This document shows, piece by piece, positions 34,733 through 41,240 of a stretch of 64,000 nucleotides of DNA (its first letter is position 1; every line of letters begins with the position of its first letter). A program made the position numbers and the translations under genes. The notes below the pieces were generated by a model, which saw nothing but the letters and a program-made list of their open reading frames with translations, was not told the DNA's origin and made no database searches. The stretch comes from Streptomyces iakyrus (GTDB taxonomy: Bacteria; Actinomycetota; Actinomycetes; Streptomycetales; Streptomycetaceae): assembly GCF_000717055.1 (NCBI RefSeq), contig NZ_JNXI01000010.1, forward strand, positions 1-64,000, given 5' to 3'.

Positions 34733-34903
34733 ATGGTTCCCATCCTGCTGGTGCTGCTTCTGGCATTGGTTCTGTTCGGCGCCGGATTCGCAGTGGAAAT
34801 TCTCTGGTGGATCGCTCTCGCGGTTCTCGTCGTGTGGCTGCTGGGATTCTTCGTCCGCGGCACGTCGGCAGCCGGCGGCAGGGGCCGCTGGTACAGGTGG
34901 TAG
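34733..34903 (+). CDS. Small hydrophobic membrane protein
   Basis: The 56-residue protein has two nearly continuous hydrophobic helices (PILLVLLLALVLFGAGFAV, then WWIALAVLVVWLLGFFV) and a short basic Gly/Arg tail (GGRGRWYRW). AGGAGG lies seven bases before the ATG. Similar tiny 'hydrophobic proteins' are frequent in Streptomyces next to stress genes. The DNA here is noticeably less GC-rich (GAATTATGG, GAAATTCTC) than its neighbours. It ends 13 bases before a strong bidirectional terminator that separates it from the gas-vesicle genes. Confidence 0.8.
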   Translation: MVPILLVLLLALVLFGAGFAVEILWWIALAVLVVWLLGFFVRGTSAAGGRGRWYRW

Positions 34904-34916
34904 GACGCACAGGTCA

Positions 34917-34970
34917 TGACGCACCACTTCCCCCGGGCCCGGTCAGGCCCGGGGGAACGCGTGTGCGTCA
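34917..34970. terminator. Strong nested bidirectional terminator
   Basis: The inner perfect stem is TTCCCCCGGGCC (34928-34939) with GGCCCGGGGGAA (34946-34957) and a six-base loop. The outer stem is TGACGCAC (34917-34924) with GTGCGTCA (34963-34970). It lies exactly between the convergent hydrophobic-protein gene and gvpK, overlapping the gvpK stop codon. The flanking A and T bases serve both directions. Confidence 0.85.
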
Positions 34971-35273
34971 GTCCCGCGGAAGCAGCGGTCCGAGCGGCCC
35001 GAGGTCCAGATTCAGGTCCTCGGGCCGCAGTCCGTAGCGGTCGCGCAGTTCCGTCATCCGCTCGTCGAGCAGCATGAGCGTGAGCCCGATCCGCTCCTCC
35101 TGCTCCTCGCTCAGATCCCCCACGTCGAACCGGCGCAGCGCCTGGCGCTCCATGAGCTGGCGCAGCAGTTCCACCACGGTCAGCACGAGTTTGACCAGGT
35201 CGCGCTCGACCGTGTCGGGCTCCAGATCCATGTGCTTGCGGCGCGGCCGGGCATGGTCGTCGGGGGCGGTCAC
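34968..35273 (-). CDS. gvpK: Gas vesicle protein GvpK
   Basis: The 101-residue GvpK family protein has LEPDTVERDLVKLVLTVVELLRQLMERQALRRFD and ERIGLTLMLLDERMTELRDRYGL, the usual helical core. GvpK is an accessory protein needed for gas-vesicle assembly in organisms that make vesicles. It is the last gene of the cluster. The GTG start overlaps the gvpS stop (GTGA), and its own stop lies in the terminator at 34917-34970. The first 14 residues are charged and probably flexible. Confidence 0.95.
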   Translation of the reverse strand: MTAPDDHARPRRKHMDLEPDTVERDLVKLVLTVVELLRQLMERQALRRFDVGDLSEEQEERIGLTLMLLDERMTELRDRYGLRPEDLNLDLGPLGPLLPRD

Positions 35274-35458
35274 AGCAACTCCTCGAACGGTGAGGGCACC
35301 TGGGCGTTCACCGAGCTGATGAGCGCGTTGAGGTCGATGCGGACGAGGTCGACGTCGGCGATGCGCAGCGTGATGTCCCCCGTGATCACGACGCCGCCGG
35401 CGAGCAGCCGGTCGAGCAGGTCCACGAGGGCGACCTCACGGCGTTCCACTACGGTCAC
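35270..35458 (-). CDS. gvpS: GvpA-like small gas vesicle protein (GvpS)
   Basis: The 62-residue short GvpA-family protein contains VALVDLLDRLLAGGVVITGDITLRIADVDLVRIDLNALISSV, the helix-strand-strand-helix core of the gas-vesicle shell protein, with almost nothing beyond it. Position between gvpL and gvpK matches gvpS in the Streptomyces order. GTG at 35458 is preceded by GGGAGA; a short out-of-frame ATG lies upstream. It overlaps gvpK by four bases. Confidence 0.9.
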   Translation of the reverse strand: MTVVERREVALVDLLDRLLAGGVVITGDITLRIADVDLVRIDLNALISSVNAQVPSPFEELL

Positions 35459-35474
35459 GGATTCTCCCGGTCGG

Positions 35475-36230
35475 TCATGTGGTCTCCCCCGCGAACGAAT
35501 AGGCCGCCCAGGGGCCGGTGAGCTCGATGCGCATGCCCGGCACCTCACCCTTCGTGCGGTCCACCAGCTCCACGAATTCCTCGGAATTGGCGCGGGGCAC
35601 GAGATAAGCGGCGTTCAGCACGTTCCGCCCGGTCGCCTTGGAGAGCGCGGGATTCTGCGGGGGATGCATCCGGGAATCCTCCGCGAATGCGGAAAGCTCC
35701 TCGTGCAGCCGGGTCGAGAATGCCTCGGCCTTCTGCCACATTTCCTCGTGGGACCTGGTCTGCATACGACGCTGGCGCAGGTAGTCGCGGCCCGACGCGG
35801 GCTTCTGCGCCGGCTGGGCGCTCTCCTGCGGTTCGGACTCGGCGTACACCTTGACGCCCCACTCGACGCGGCCCTCCAGCCGGTCGAGGGTGCGCAGGAA
35901 GTCCTCCTCGCGGGCCTCGATCATCATCCGTACGCCGCTGTCGTCGCGGAAGACGGTGCCGAGCCGCAGCGGCAGGGGGGTCGTGACGCTGGTGAGCGCG
36001 TCGATCACGCCCTGGTGGGCCCGGGCGGTCTCGGTGAGCCAGTCCAGGTCCTCCAGATGGCGCCGGAGCGGCTCCTCGGCGAAGTCCCGCTCCGGCACGT
36101 GGCTCACCACGGCCACCAGGCCGTGGTGAGCCAGCGCTCTGGGCGGATCACCCGCCACCCCCGTCAACTCGGCCTGGAGCGGTGTCCCGAAGGGGCGGCA
36201 GACGGCGTAGACGTACCGCAGTCCGGTCAC
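35475..36230 (-). CDS. gvpL: Gas vesicle protein GvpL (GvpF/GvpL family)
   Basis: The 251-residue GvpF/GvpL-family protein starts LRYVYAVCRPFGTP. The VVSHVPERDFAEEPLRRHLED and LPLRLGTVFRDDSGVR segments are diagnostic, and the end has GMRIELTGPWAAYSF, the second ferredoxin-like half. In cyanobacterial GvpF the fold is two linked alpha-beta domains and the protein lies at the gas-facing or assembly surface. The central QESAQPAQKPASGRDYLRQRR stretch is probably flexible. GTG start overlaps the gvpJ stop by four bases. Confidence 0.93.
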   Translation of the reverse strand: MTGLRYVYAVCRPFGTPLQAELTGVAGDPPRALAHHGLVAVVSHVPERDFAEEPLRRHLEDLDWLTETARAHQGVIDALTSVTTPLPLRLGTVFRDDSGVRMMIEAREEDFLRTLDRLEGRVEWGVKVYAESEPQESAQPAQKPASGRDYLRQRRMQTRSHEEMWQKAEAFSTRLHEELSAFAEDSRMHPPQNPALSKATGRNVLNAAYLVPRANSEEFVELVDRTKGEVPGMRIELTGPWAAYSFAGETT

Positions 36231-36565
36231 GGTGCCTCCTTCTTCTCCGCGCGGCCGGGCTCCAGTTCCTCCAGCCGGGCCAGCCTCTCGCGCAACTCGG
36301 CGTTCTCACGGGTCAGTTCGTCACGGCGGGCTCGTGAGCTCAGGGCCGGGTCGGTCTCCCACCAGTCGATGCCCATCTCCTTCGCCTTGTCGACCGAGGC
36401 GACGATCAAACGCAGTTTGATCGTGAGGAGTTCGATGTCGAGCAGGTTGATCCGGATGTCGCCCGCGATCACGATGCCCTTGTCCAGGACCCGTTCAAGG
36501 ATGTCGGCGAGATTGGCACCGCTTCCCTGACCGTAGGGCTCGGGCATCCTGCTGGGCGTCGTCAT
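36227..36565 (-). CDS. gvpJ: GvpA-family gas vesicle protein GvpJ
   Basis: The 112-residue GvpA/GvpJ-family protein has the conserved shell core ADILERVLDKGIVIAGDIRI, then NLLDIELLTIKLRLIVASVDKAKEMG. A charged, probably coiled-coil tail follows (ELTRENAELRERLARLEELEP). The tail distinguishes GvpJ from the short GvpS. It overlaps gvpZ upstream and gvpL downstream by four bases each, giving tight translational coupling. Confidence 0.92.
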   Translation of the reverse strand: MTTPSRMPEPYGQGSGANLADILERVLDKGIVIAGDIRINLLDIELLTIKLRLIVASVDKAKEMGIDWWETDPALSSRARRDELTRENAELRERLARLEELEPGRAEKKEAP

Positions 36566-37668
36566 CGCCGGCTCCCTGCCTCGACTTCCTCGTCCTCGTA
36601 CTCGTCGTCCTCGTACTCGCCCTCGGGCTCTTCCTCCTCCTCGGGCTCTTCCTCCTCGTCGTACTCGGCCTCGGAGTCGTCCTCGTACTCGCCCTCGGGC
36701 TCCTCCTCGCCCTGCTCTTCCGACTCGTCCTCGTCGTACTCGTCCTCGGGTTCCTCGCCCTCGGGGCGCTCCTCCTCGGACTCCTCCTCGGACTCCTCCT
36801 CGGCGACCGCGTCGTCGTGGCTGCGGACGACCTCGCCGTCGCGGATCTCGCCGCGCCAGCCGTCCTCCGCCTCGCCCTTGATGGTGATGAAGCGGACGAA
36901 GTGCTTCAGGTCGAGCCGGGCCCGACGGCCCTGGGCACGCCAGATGTTGCCGGTCTTCTCGAAGAAGCCAGAGGGGTAGTACTCGATGACCAGCAGGACG
37001 CGGGTCAGGTTGTCGGTGAGTTCGTGGAAGGAGACGACGCCCTTCGTGGTGCCCTTGGCCCCCTCCGAGGTCCAGGCGATGCGATCGTCGGGGATCTGCT
37101 CGGTCGTCTTCGCCTTCCAGCTGCGGTTCGACCACCAGATCTTCGCCTGCCAGTCGGAGTGGGTGTCGTCGTCGCGGCTCGCGCTCTTGACACCCTTCGC
37201 GAAGGTGCTGAAGTCCTGGTACTGCGTCCACTGGTCGTACGCCGTGCGCAGCGGCACGCCGACGTCGATGTGCTCGATGATGACGGTGGGCTTGTTGCCC
37301 GAACGGCTCTTGCCCTTGCTCTTGCCGCCCAGGTTCTTGAAGGCGCCGGTGACCTTGTCCTTGAGGCGCGAGCCGCCCAGCTCGACCGCCGAGCGCAGGG
37401 GGCCCTTGCCCTCGGCTATCTTGCGACCGCCGTCGAGGGCGAGCTTGGCGAAGCCGGGGCTGTTGCCCTCGGCGATGTCGTTCAGCTTGCCGGTGGTCTC
37501 GCCCAGCTTGCGGCCGACGCCGGTCAGCATGCGGGTGGCCTGGGCGGCGAGGTATTCCTGCAACTCGGCCTTGAGCCGGTCGGCCGCCTCGCTGTGGGCC
37601 AGGTCGGTGAGCGGGTTCTTCGCCGCTCCGTTGGCGGCGGACTTCGCCGAGCCGAGTGTGTCGCTCAT
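36562..37668 (-). CDS. gvpZ: GvpZ: SRPBCC-domain protein with long acidic tail
   Basis: The 368-residue protein has three parts. The N-terminal helical region (1-105) is rich in Ala/Lys/Gly. A SRPBCC (START/polyketide-cyclase-like) domain spans about 130-275, with KPTVIIEHIDVGVPLRTAYDQWTQY near its start and LLVIEYYPSGFFEK in the middle. An extremely acidic tail (about 287-365) follows, made of Glu/Asp with repeated GEYEDD-like units. Position after gvpY matches gvpZ of other Streptomyces. SRPBCC domains bind hydrophobic ligands, so a lipid-like ligand is possible. The tail is opposite in charge to the end of the neighbouring GvpY. No gas-vesicle role is established for GvpZ to my knowledge. 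Confidence 0.88.
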   Translation of the reverse strand: MSDTLGSAKSAANGAAKNPLTDLAHSEAADRLKAELQEYLAAQATRMLTGVGRKLGETTGKLNDIAEGNSPGFAKLALDGGRKIAEGKGPLRSAVELGGSRLKDKVTGAFKNLGGKSKGKSRSGNKPTVIIEHIDVGVPLRTAYDQWTQYQDFSTFAKGVKSASRDDDTHSDWQAKIWWSNRSWKAKTTEQIPDDRIAWTSEGAKGTTKGVVSFHELTDNLTRVLLVIEYYPSGFFEKTGNIWRAQGRRARLDLKHFVRFITIKGEAEDGWRGEIRDGEVVRSHDDAVAEEESEEESEEERPEGEEPEDEYDEDESEEQGEEEPEGEYEDDSEAEYDEEEEPEEEEEPEGEYEDDEYEDEEVEAGSRR

Positions 37669-38330
37669 GCCTCACCGCCTCCCTTCGGCAGTCGGGACCG
37701 GGCGCTGCCGCCCCGGCTCCCGGAGGCCGTCTTCTTGGCGGCCGTGGTCTTCTTGGCCGCCGTCTTCTTGGCGGGCGCCTTCTTGGCGGCCTTCTTGGCG
37801 GGGGCCTTCTTGGCGGCCTTCTGGGCCGTCTTCTTCGCGGAGGGCCTCTTGGCCGGGGCCTTCTTCGCCGCCGGCTCCTCGCCCTCGTCCTCCTGAGGCG
37901 CGGAGTCCTCGGACTCCTCGTCATGGGGCTCGTCGTCCCGGGGCTCGTCGTCCTCGGGTTCCTCGTCCTCGTACTCGTCGTCCGCGTCGTCGTCCTCGCG
38001 GCCACCCGGCACCACGCCCGTCAGCTGGTCGCGCACCTGGGCGGTCCGGCCGTGCAGCCGGTCGGACAGCGCGTCCAGCTGCCGCTCGACCATGGCACCG
38101 GAGGCCGCCTTGCCGACACCGCGCAGATCCTCGCGCAGCTGGTCCCCGATCTCCTTGAACTGCGGGTTGTTCTTCAGCTGCTGCTGGAGCAGCTCCGCGA
38201 CCATGCGCGGACTCAGGTTCAGCTTCTTCCCGGCGACCAGGCCTCCAACGGCGACCGCCATCTTGAGTTTTTTGGTGCGTCCCAGGAGATATCCGGCCCC
38301 CACCGCGAGGCCCAGTCCCATTCGGTTCAT
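37665..38330 (-). CDS. gvpY: GvpY: membrane/vesicle-associated protein with H1-like basic tail
   Basis: This 221-residue protein has a Gly-rich hydrophobic N terminus (GLGLAVGAGYLLGRTKK, then a second AVAVGGLVAG patch) and a helical middle (40-105). An acidic block (112-152) follows, then a Lys/Ala/Pro-rich block (155-201) built from AKKAPAKK-like units, much like the tails of histone H1 and of the Streptomyces HupS nucleoid protein. The N-terminal part is typical of gvpY genes. The basic tail could bind nucleic acid or the acidic tail of GvpZ. It overlaps gvpG and gvpZ by four bases each. Confidence 0.88.
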   Translation of the reverse strand: MNRMGLGLAVGAGYLLGRTKKLKMAVAVGGLVAGKKLNLSPRMVAELLQQQLKNNPQFKEIGDQLREDLRGVGKAASGAMVERQLDALSDRLHGRTAQVRDQLTGVVPGGREDDDADDEYEDEEPEDDEPRDDEPHDEESEDSAPQEDEGEEPAAKKAPAKRPSAKKTAQKAAKKAPAKKAAKKAPAKKTAAKKTTAAKKTASGSRGGSARSRLPKGGGEA

Positions 38331-38590
38331 TGTGTCGTCCCGTTGCCTGTTCCCGCGCTCCTGCGCGAAGCGATCTCCAGCCGGTCGAGGAGTTCGTCCT
38401 CGAGGCGGTCGAACTCCTCCTCCGTGATCTCCCCGGCCTCCAGCTGTTCCTCCAGCCGGCCCAGTTCGGCCCGTACCGTGGCGGGGTCGTAGTAGATCCG
38501 CTCGGCTTCCTGGACGACCTGCTTGATGGCCCAGGCGCTGCCGCGTACCGGTGCGAACGGCAGCAGCAGCACCTCCGAGATCAGGCCCAC
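38327..38590 (-). CDS. gvpG: Gas vesicle protein GvpG
   Basis: The 87-residue GvpG-family protein starts GLISEVLLLPFAPVRGSAWAIKQVVQEAER, the conserved family N terminus. It ends with a helical Glu/Leu-rich region (ELGRLEEQLEAGEITEEEFDRLEDELLDRLE). The GTG at 38590 fits the family start and lies four bases after the gvpF stop. The open frame to 38620 would overlap gvpF and is less likely. It overlaps gvpY by four bases. Confidence 0.93.
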   Translation of the reverse strand: MGLISEVLLLPFAPVRGSAWAIKQVVQEAERIYYDPATVRAELGRLEEQLEAGEITEEEFDRLEDELLDRLEIASRRSAGTGNGTTQ

Positions 38591-38594
38591 GTCG

Positions 38595-39368
38595 TCACCC
38601 CACTCCGGTGTCCGTGCCACTCGCCACGGTGCCCGCGGGCTCGGCCGGGCCGGGCTCGACGAAGCTGTACGGCGGCAGCGGTCCGTTGACCCGCACCTCC
38701 AGGTGCGGCATGTCCTTGCGGAGCTGCTCGACCGCGGCCAGGAACGACTCGGCCGTATCCCGGTTCACCAGGAACGACACGTTCGCCAGCCAGCCCGTCG
38801 ACTCGGGGCCCTCGCTCACGTCGTCCGCGACCGGCTCCAGGGCACGCCGCACGGCAGCGCCGTCGTTGGCCTCCTTGGCCTTGACCGCGGCCGCGACCAG
38901 CTCGCCGAGCCGGATCTTGTCGTCGTAACTGCCGCCGCCCGCCTGCCGGTTGGCCTCCGCGAGCCCGCGGATGTCCGGGCTCTCGGCCATCACCTGGTGC
39001 AGGACGGCCTCTTCGACGTGATTGGCCTTGACGTTGTACTCGACCCGGTTGTCCAGGGCCCGCAGCCGCTCCTTGTAGTGCTCGGCGCGCTCGGCGAGCA
39101 CTCCGGTGATGGAGGTGTCGTCCGGGGCGACGCTGCCGAACCGCATGGGCAGCACGCAGCCGGCCGCACCGGCCTCGCTGAGCACGTTCTGGTGGGCGAG
39201 CAGGTCCTTGCGCTTGGGCCGCAGGCCCTCGGGGGCCTCACTGACGATGGCCGCCAGGTCGCCCTCCCGCAGAATGCGCACCTCGCGGGGCGGGTCTCCG
39301 ACACCGCCCATGCCCTCGGGCAGGGCGGGGTGCGAACTCGCCGCGATGCCGTAGACGTAGGTGCTCAC
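38595..39368 (-). CDS. gvpF: Gas vesicle protein GvpF
   Basis: The 257-residue GvpF/GvpL-family protein has the MSTYVYGIAASSHP start, then DLAAIVSEAPEGLRPKRKDLLAHQNVL and LPMRFGSVAPDD, the family core. The C-terminal WLANVSFLVNRD...HLEVRVNGPLPPYSF closes the second half-domain. The last 20 residues are a flexible Gly/Thr tail. It overlaps the gvpA stop by four bases (GTGA). Together with GvpL it gives the two GvpF/L paralogues normal for Streptomyces clusters. Confidence 0.94.
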   Translation of the reverse strand: MSTYVYGIAASSHPALPEGMGGVGDPPREVRILREGDLAAIVSEAPEGLRPKRKDLLAHQNVLSEAGAAGCVLPMRFGSVAPDDTSITGVLAERAEHYKERLRALDNRVEYNVKANHVEEAVLHQVMAESPDIRGLAEANRQAGGGSYDDKIRLGELVAAAVKAKEANDGAAVRRALEPVADDVSEGPESTGWLANVSFLVNRDTAESFLAAVEQLRKDMPHLEVRVNGPLPPYSFVEPGPAEPAGTVASGTDTGVG

Positions 39369-39799
39369 TCCTGCTCCTCCTTACGGCGGGACGACGTGCT
39401 CTTGCGGGCTCGCGGACGCGACTCGGTCTCACGCTCCGAGCCTTCGCTCCGTGCCTGCTTGAAGGCGTCGGAAATGGTCTCGGCGGCGCCGGACAGCGCC
39501 CCCTTGGACTTGCCGCGGGCACCGGACTCGGTGATCTCCCCGACCAGGTCGGGCAGGCCCGGGTCCTTGCGCGGCCCGGCCTCCAGGTCGAGCCGGTTGC
39601 ACGCTTCGGCGAAGCGCAGATAAGTGTCGACGCTGGCGACGACGACGCGAACGTCGATCTTGAGGATCTCGATGCCGACCAGGGAGACGCGCACGAATGC
39701 GTCGATGACGAGCCCCCTGTCCAGGACAAGCTCAAGCACGTCGTAGAGACCGCTGCTGCCGCCTCCGCCGCCGGACTGCTGTGCCGGTACGACAGTCAT
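39365..39799 (-). CDS. gvpA: Main gas vesicle shell-type protein GvpA
   Basis: The 144-residue GvpA-family protein has core SSGLYDVLELVLDRGLVIDA, then FVRVSLVGIEILKIDVRVVVASVDTYLRFAEA. It is far longer than a canonical 70-residue GvpA. It has a Gly-rich N terminus (SGGGGGSSG) and a C-terminal extension of about 75 residues that becomes Ser/Arg/Lys/Glu-rich. Extended GvpAs are normal in Streptomyces and may not form a true gas vesicle. A strong GAGGAGGAA lies 9-10 bases before the ATG, which follows gvpO by 46 bases. Confidence 0.94.
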   Translation of the reverse strand: MTVVPAQQSGGGGGSSGLYDVLELVLDRGLVIDAFVRVSLVGIEILKIDVRVVVASVDTYLRFAEACNRLDLEAGPRKDPGLPDLVGEITESGARGKSKGALSGAAETISDAFKQARSEGSERETESRPRARKSTSSRRKEEQE

Positions 39800-39845
39800 G
39801 CCGGGTGTTCCTCCTCGTGTGTGAGTGCTGGTCCGGTCGGGCGGC

Positions 39846-40217
39846 CTAGCGGCCGCCGGGCCTGCGCGCGTCGGAACGGCCGCGTTCATAGCGCCGGACG
39901 CGCCGGTAGCCCGTGAGCTGCCCCTCTGCGTCGAGCTCCACCTGGTAGCTCGCCATCAGGCTCATCGTGTCGGGCACGCGCTCGAGTTCGAGGACCTCGA
40001 CCTCCAGCGCCCAGCCCTCCTCTGTCTGCTCGAAGGACGACACGGACTCGGCTTCCATGCCGGTGAGCTCCGCGAGCTGGCCGCGCGCCTGGCGCAGCAC
40101 CTCCATCGGGCTCGGCCGGCTCTTGGCCGACTGGTTGTCGTTCGATTTGCTCGTGCTCCGGGAGTCCCGTGACTCCTTTGAATCCTGTGAGTCTTGCGTG
40201 TTTTTTGTGTTCGACAT
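39846..40217 (-). CDS. gvpO: Gas vesicle protein GvpO
   Basis: The 123-residue GvpO-family protein has the conserved part at about 37-115: VLRQARGQLAELTGMEAESVSSFEQTEEGWALEVEVLELERVPD and LMASYQVELDAEGQLTGYRRVRRYERGR. GvpO is required for gas-vesicle formation in haloarchaea. The first 35 residues are Ser/Asp/Lys/Asn-rich, encoded by strikingly A-rich DNA (AACACAAAAAACACGC). ATG 40217 is chosen over GTG 40223 because GGGGAGG lies five bases before it. It is the first gvp gene, 93 bases after the polymerase gene, so it may have its own promoter. Confidence 0.93.
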   Translation of the reverse strand: MSNTKNTQDSQDSKESRDSRSTSKSNDNQSAKSRPSPMEVLRQARGQLAELTGMEAESVSSFEQTEEGWALEVEVLELERVPDTMSLMASYQVELDAEGQLTGYRRVRRYERGRSDARRPGGR

Positions 40218-40310
40218 GGCCACCTCCCCCTCCGTGTGGCCGCAAGCGTGTTCGCCAAACCTCTACAGGCGCATGCATCTGCCACCCGTCCGGCCGGAGG
40301 CGGGCGTGCC

Positions 40311-41240
40311 TCAGCCGCGCAGGGCGTTCAGCCGCCGCCGGGCCGGTCCCAGCGCCCGGCCCCGGTTCAGCAGGCCTGACCAGGGGTTGGTCCGGGCCTG
40401 CTCGACGGCGTCGGCGATGGTCCAGCGCCGGGCGTGCAGCTCCGGGTCGTCCAGCTGGTCCCAGGTGACGGGGGTGGCCACCGGAGCGCCCGGGCGGGGC
40501 CGGACCGTGTAGGGCGCGACGGCGGTCTGGGCGTAGGCGTTGCGCTGGATGTCGAGGTAGAGCCGCTCGCCGCGCTCCTTCTTGCGGGCGGCGGTGGTGA
40601 GCCGGTCGGGGTGGGCGTCGGCGAGGGTGTCGGCGACGCCCCGGGCGAAGGCACGCACCTCGTCGAAGTCGTGCCGGCCGTTCAGCGGCACGATCACGTG
40701 CAGCCCGCGTGAGCCGGTGGTCATCAGCGCCGAGGGCAGGTCGAGCTCGTCCAGCAGCTCCCCGAGCAGCCGGGCGGCTTCGCGCACGGCCTCGAAGTCG
40801 TCCCCCGAGGGGTCGAGGTCGAACACCAGCCGGTCGGGGTGGTCGACGCTGTCGGCGCGGGACAGCCAGCGGTGCAGGGTGATGCTCGCCTGGTCGGCCA
40901 AATAGAGGAGCGTCGCGGTGTCGTCGCAGACGGTATGGCGGACGGTGCCGCCCTCCTTGGCCACCTCGACGCGGGGGATCCACTCCGGGTAGTGGTCCGG
41001 GGTGTTCTTCTGCATGAACGTCGGGCCGTCGAGGCCGTCGGGGTGCCGCTCCAGCATCAGCGGCCGGCCGCGCAGGTGCGGCAGCATGAAGGGCGCGACG
41101 GCCCGGTGGTACTCCACCAGGTCGCCCTTGGTGTACTCCTTGGCGTCGCCGCCGCCGGGGAAGAGCACCTTGTCCGGCCGGTGCACCTCCACCGTGCGGC
41201 GGCCCGCCCGCACCCTGCGCGTGCCGTCGCCGCCGCTCAC
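40311..41240 (-). CDS. LigD-type polymerase/primase domain protein
   Basis: The 309-residue stand-alone LigD polymerase domain (archaeo-eukaryotic primase superfamily) fills gaps with nucleotides during non-homologous end joining. Catalytic acids are Asp141 and Asp143 in VFDLDPS, with Asp230 in RLYLDIQ. His181 in GLHVIVPL and the RHPDG.....FMQKN motif are also intact. The C-terminal part ends in the WTIADAVEQARTNPW segment usual for these proteins. No Ku or ligase gene is near. Its GTG overlaps the transketolase stop (GTGA), so it is co-expressed with that enzyme. Confidence 0.93.
   Translation of the reverse strand: MSGGDGTRRVRAGRRTVEVHRPDKVLFPGGGDAKEYTKGDLVEYHRAVAPFMLPHLRGRPLMLERHPDGLDGPTFMQKNTPDHYPEWIPRVEVAKEGGTVRHTVCDDTATLLYLADQASITLHRWLSRADSVDHPDRLVFDLDPSGDDFEAVREAARLLGELLDELDLPSALMTTGSRGLHVIVPLNGRHDFDEVRAFARGVADTLADAHPDRLTTAARKKERGERLYLDIQRNAYAQTAVAPYTVRPRPGAPVATPVTWDQLDDPELHARRWTIADAVEQARTNPWSGLLNRGRALGPARRRLNALRG

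Noticed and set aside
34720..34735. GGTTCGAAT resembling a tRNA T-loop
   Set aside because: There is no acceptor or anticodon stem around it; it is the RBS region of the small hydrophobic-protein gene.
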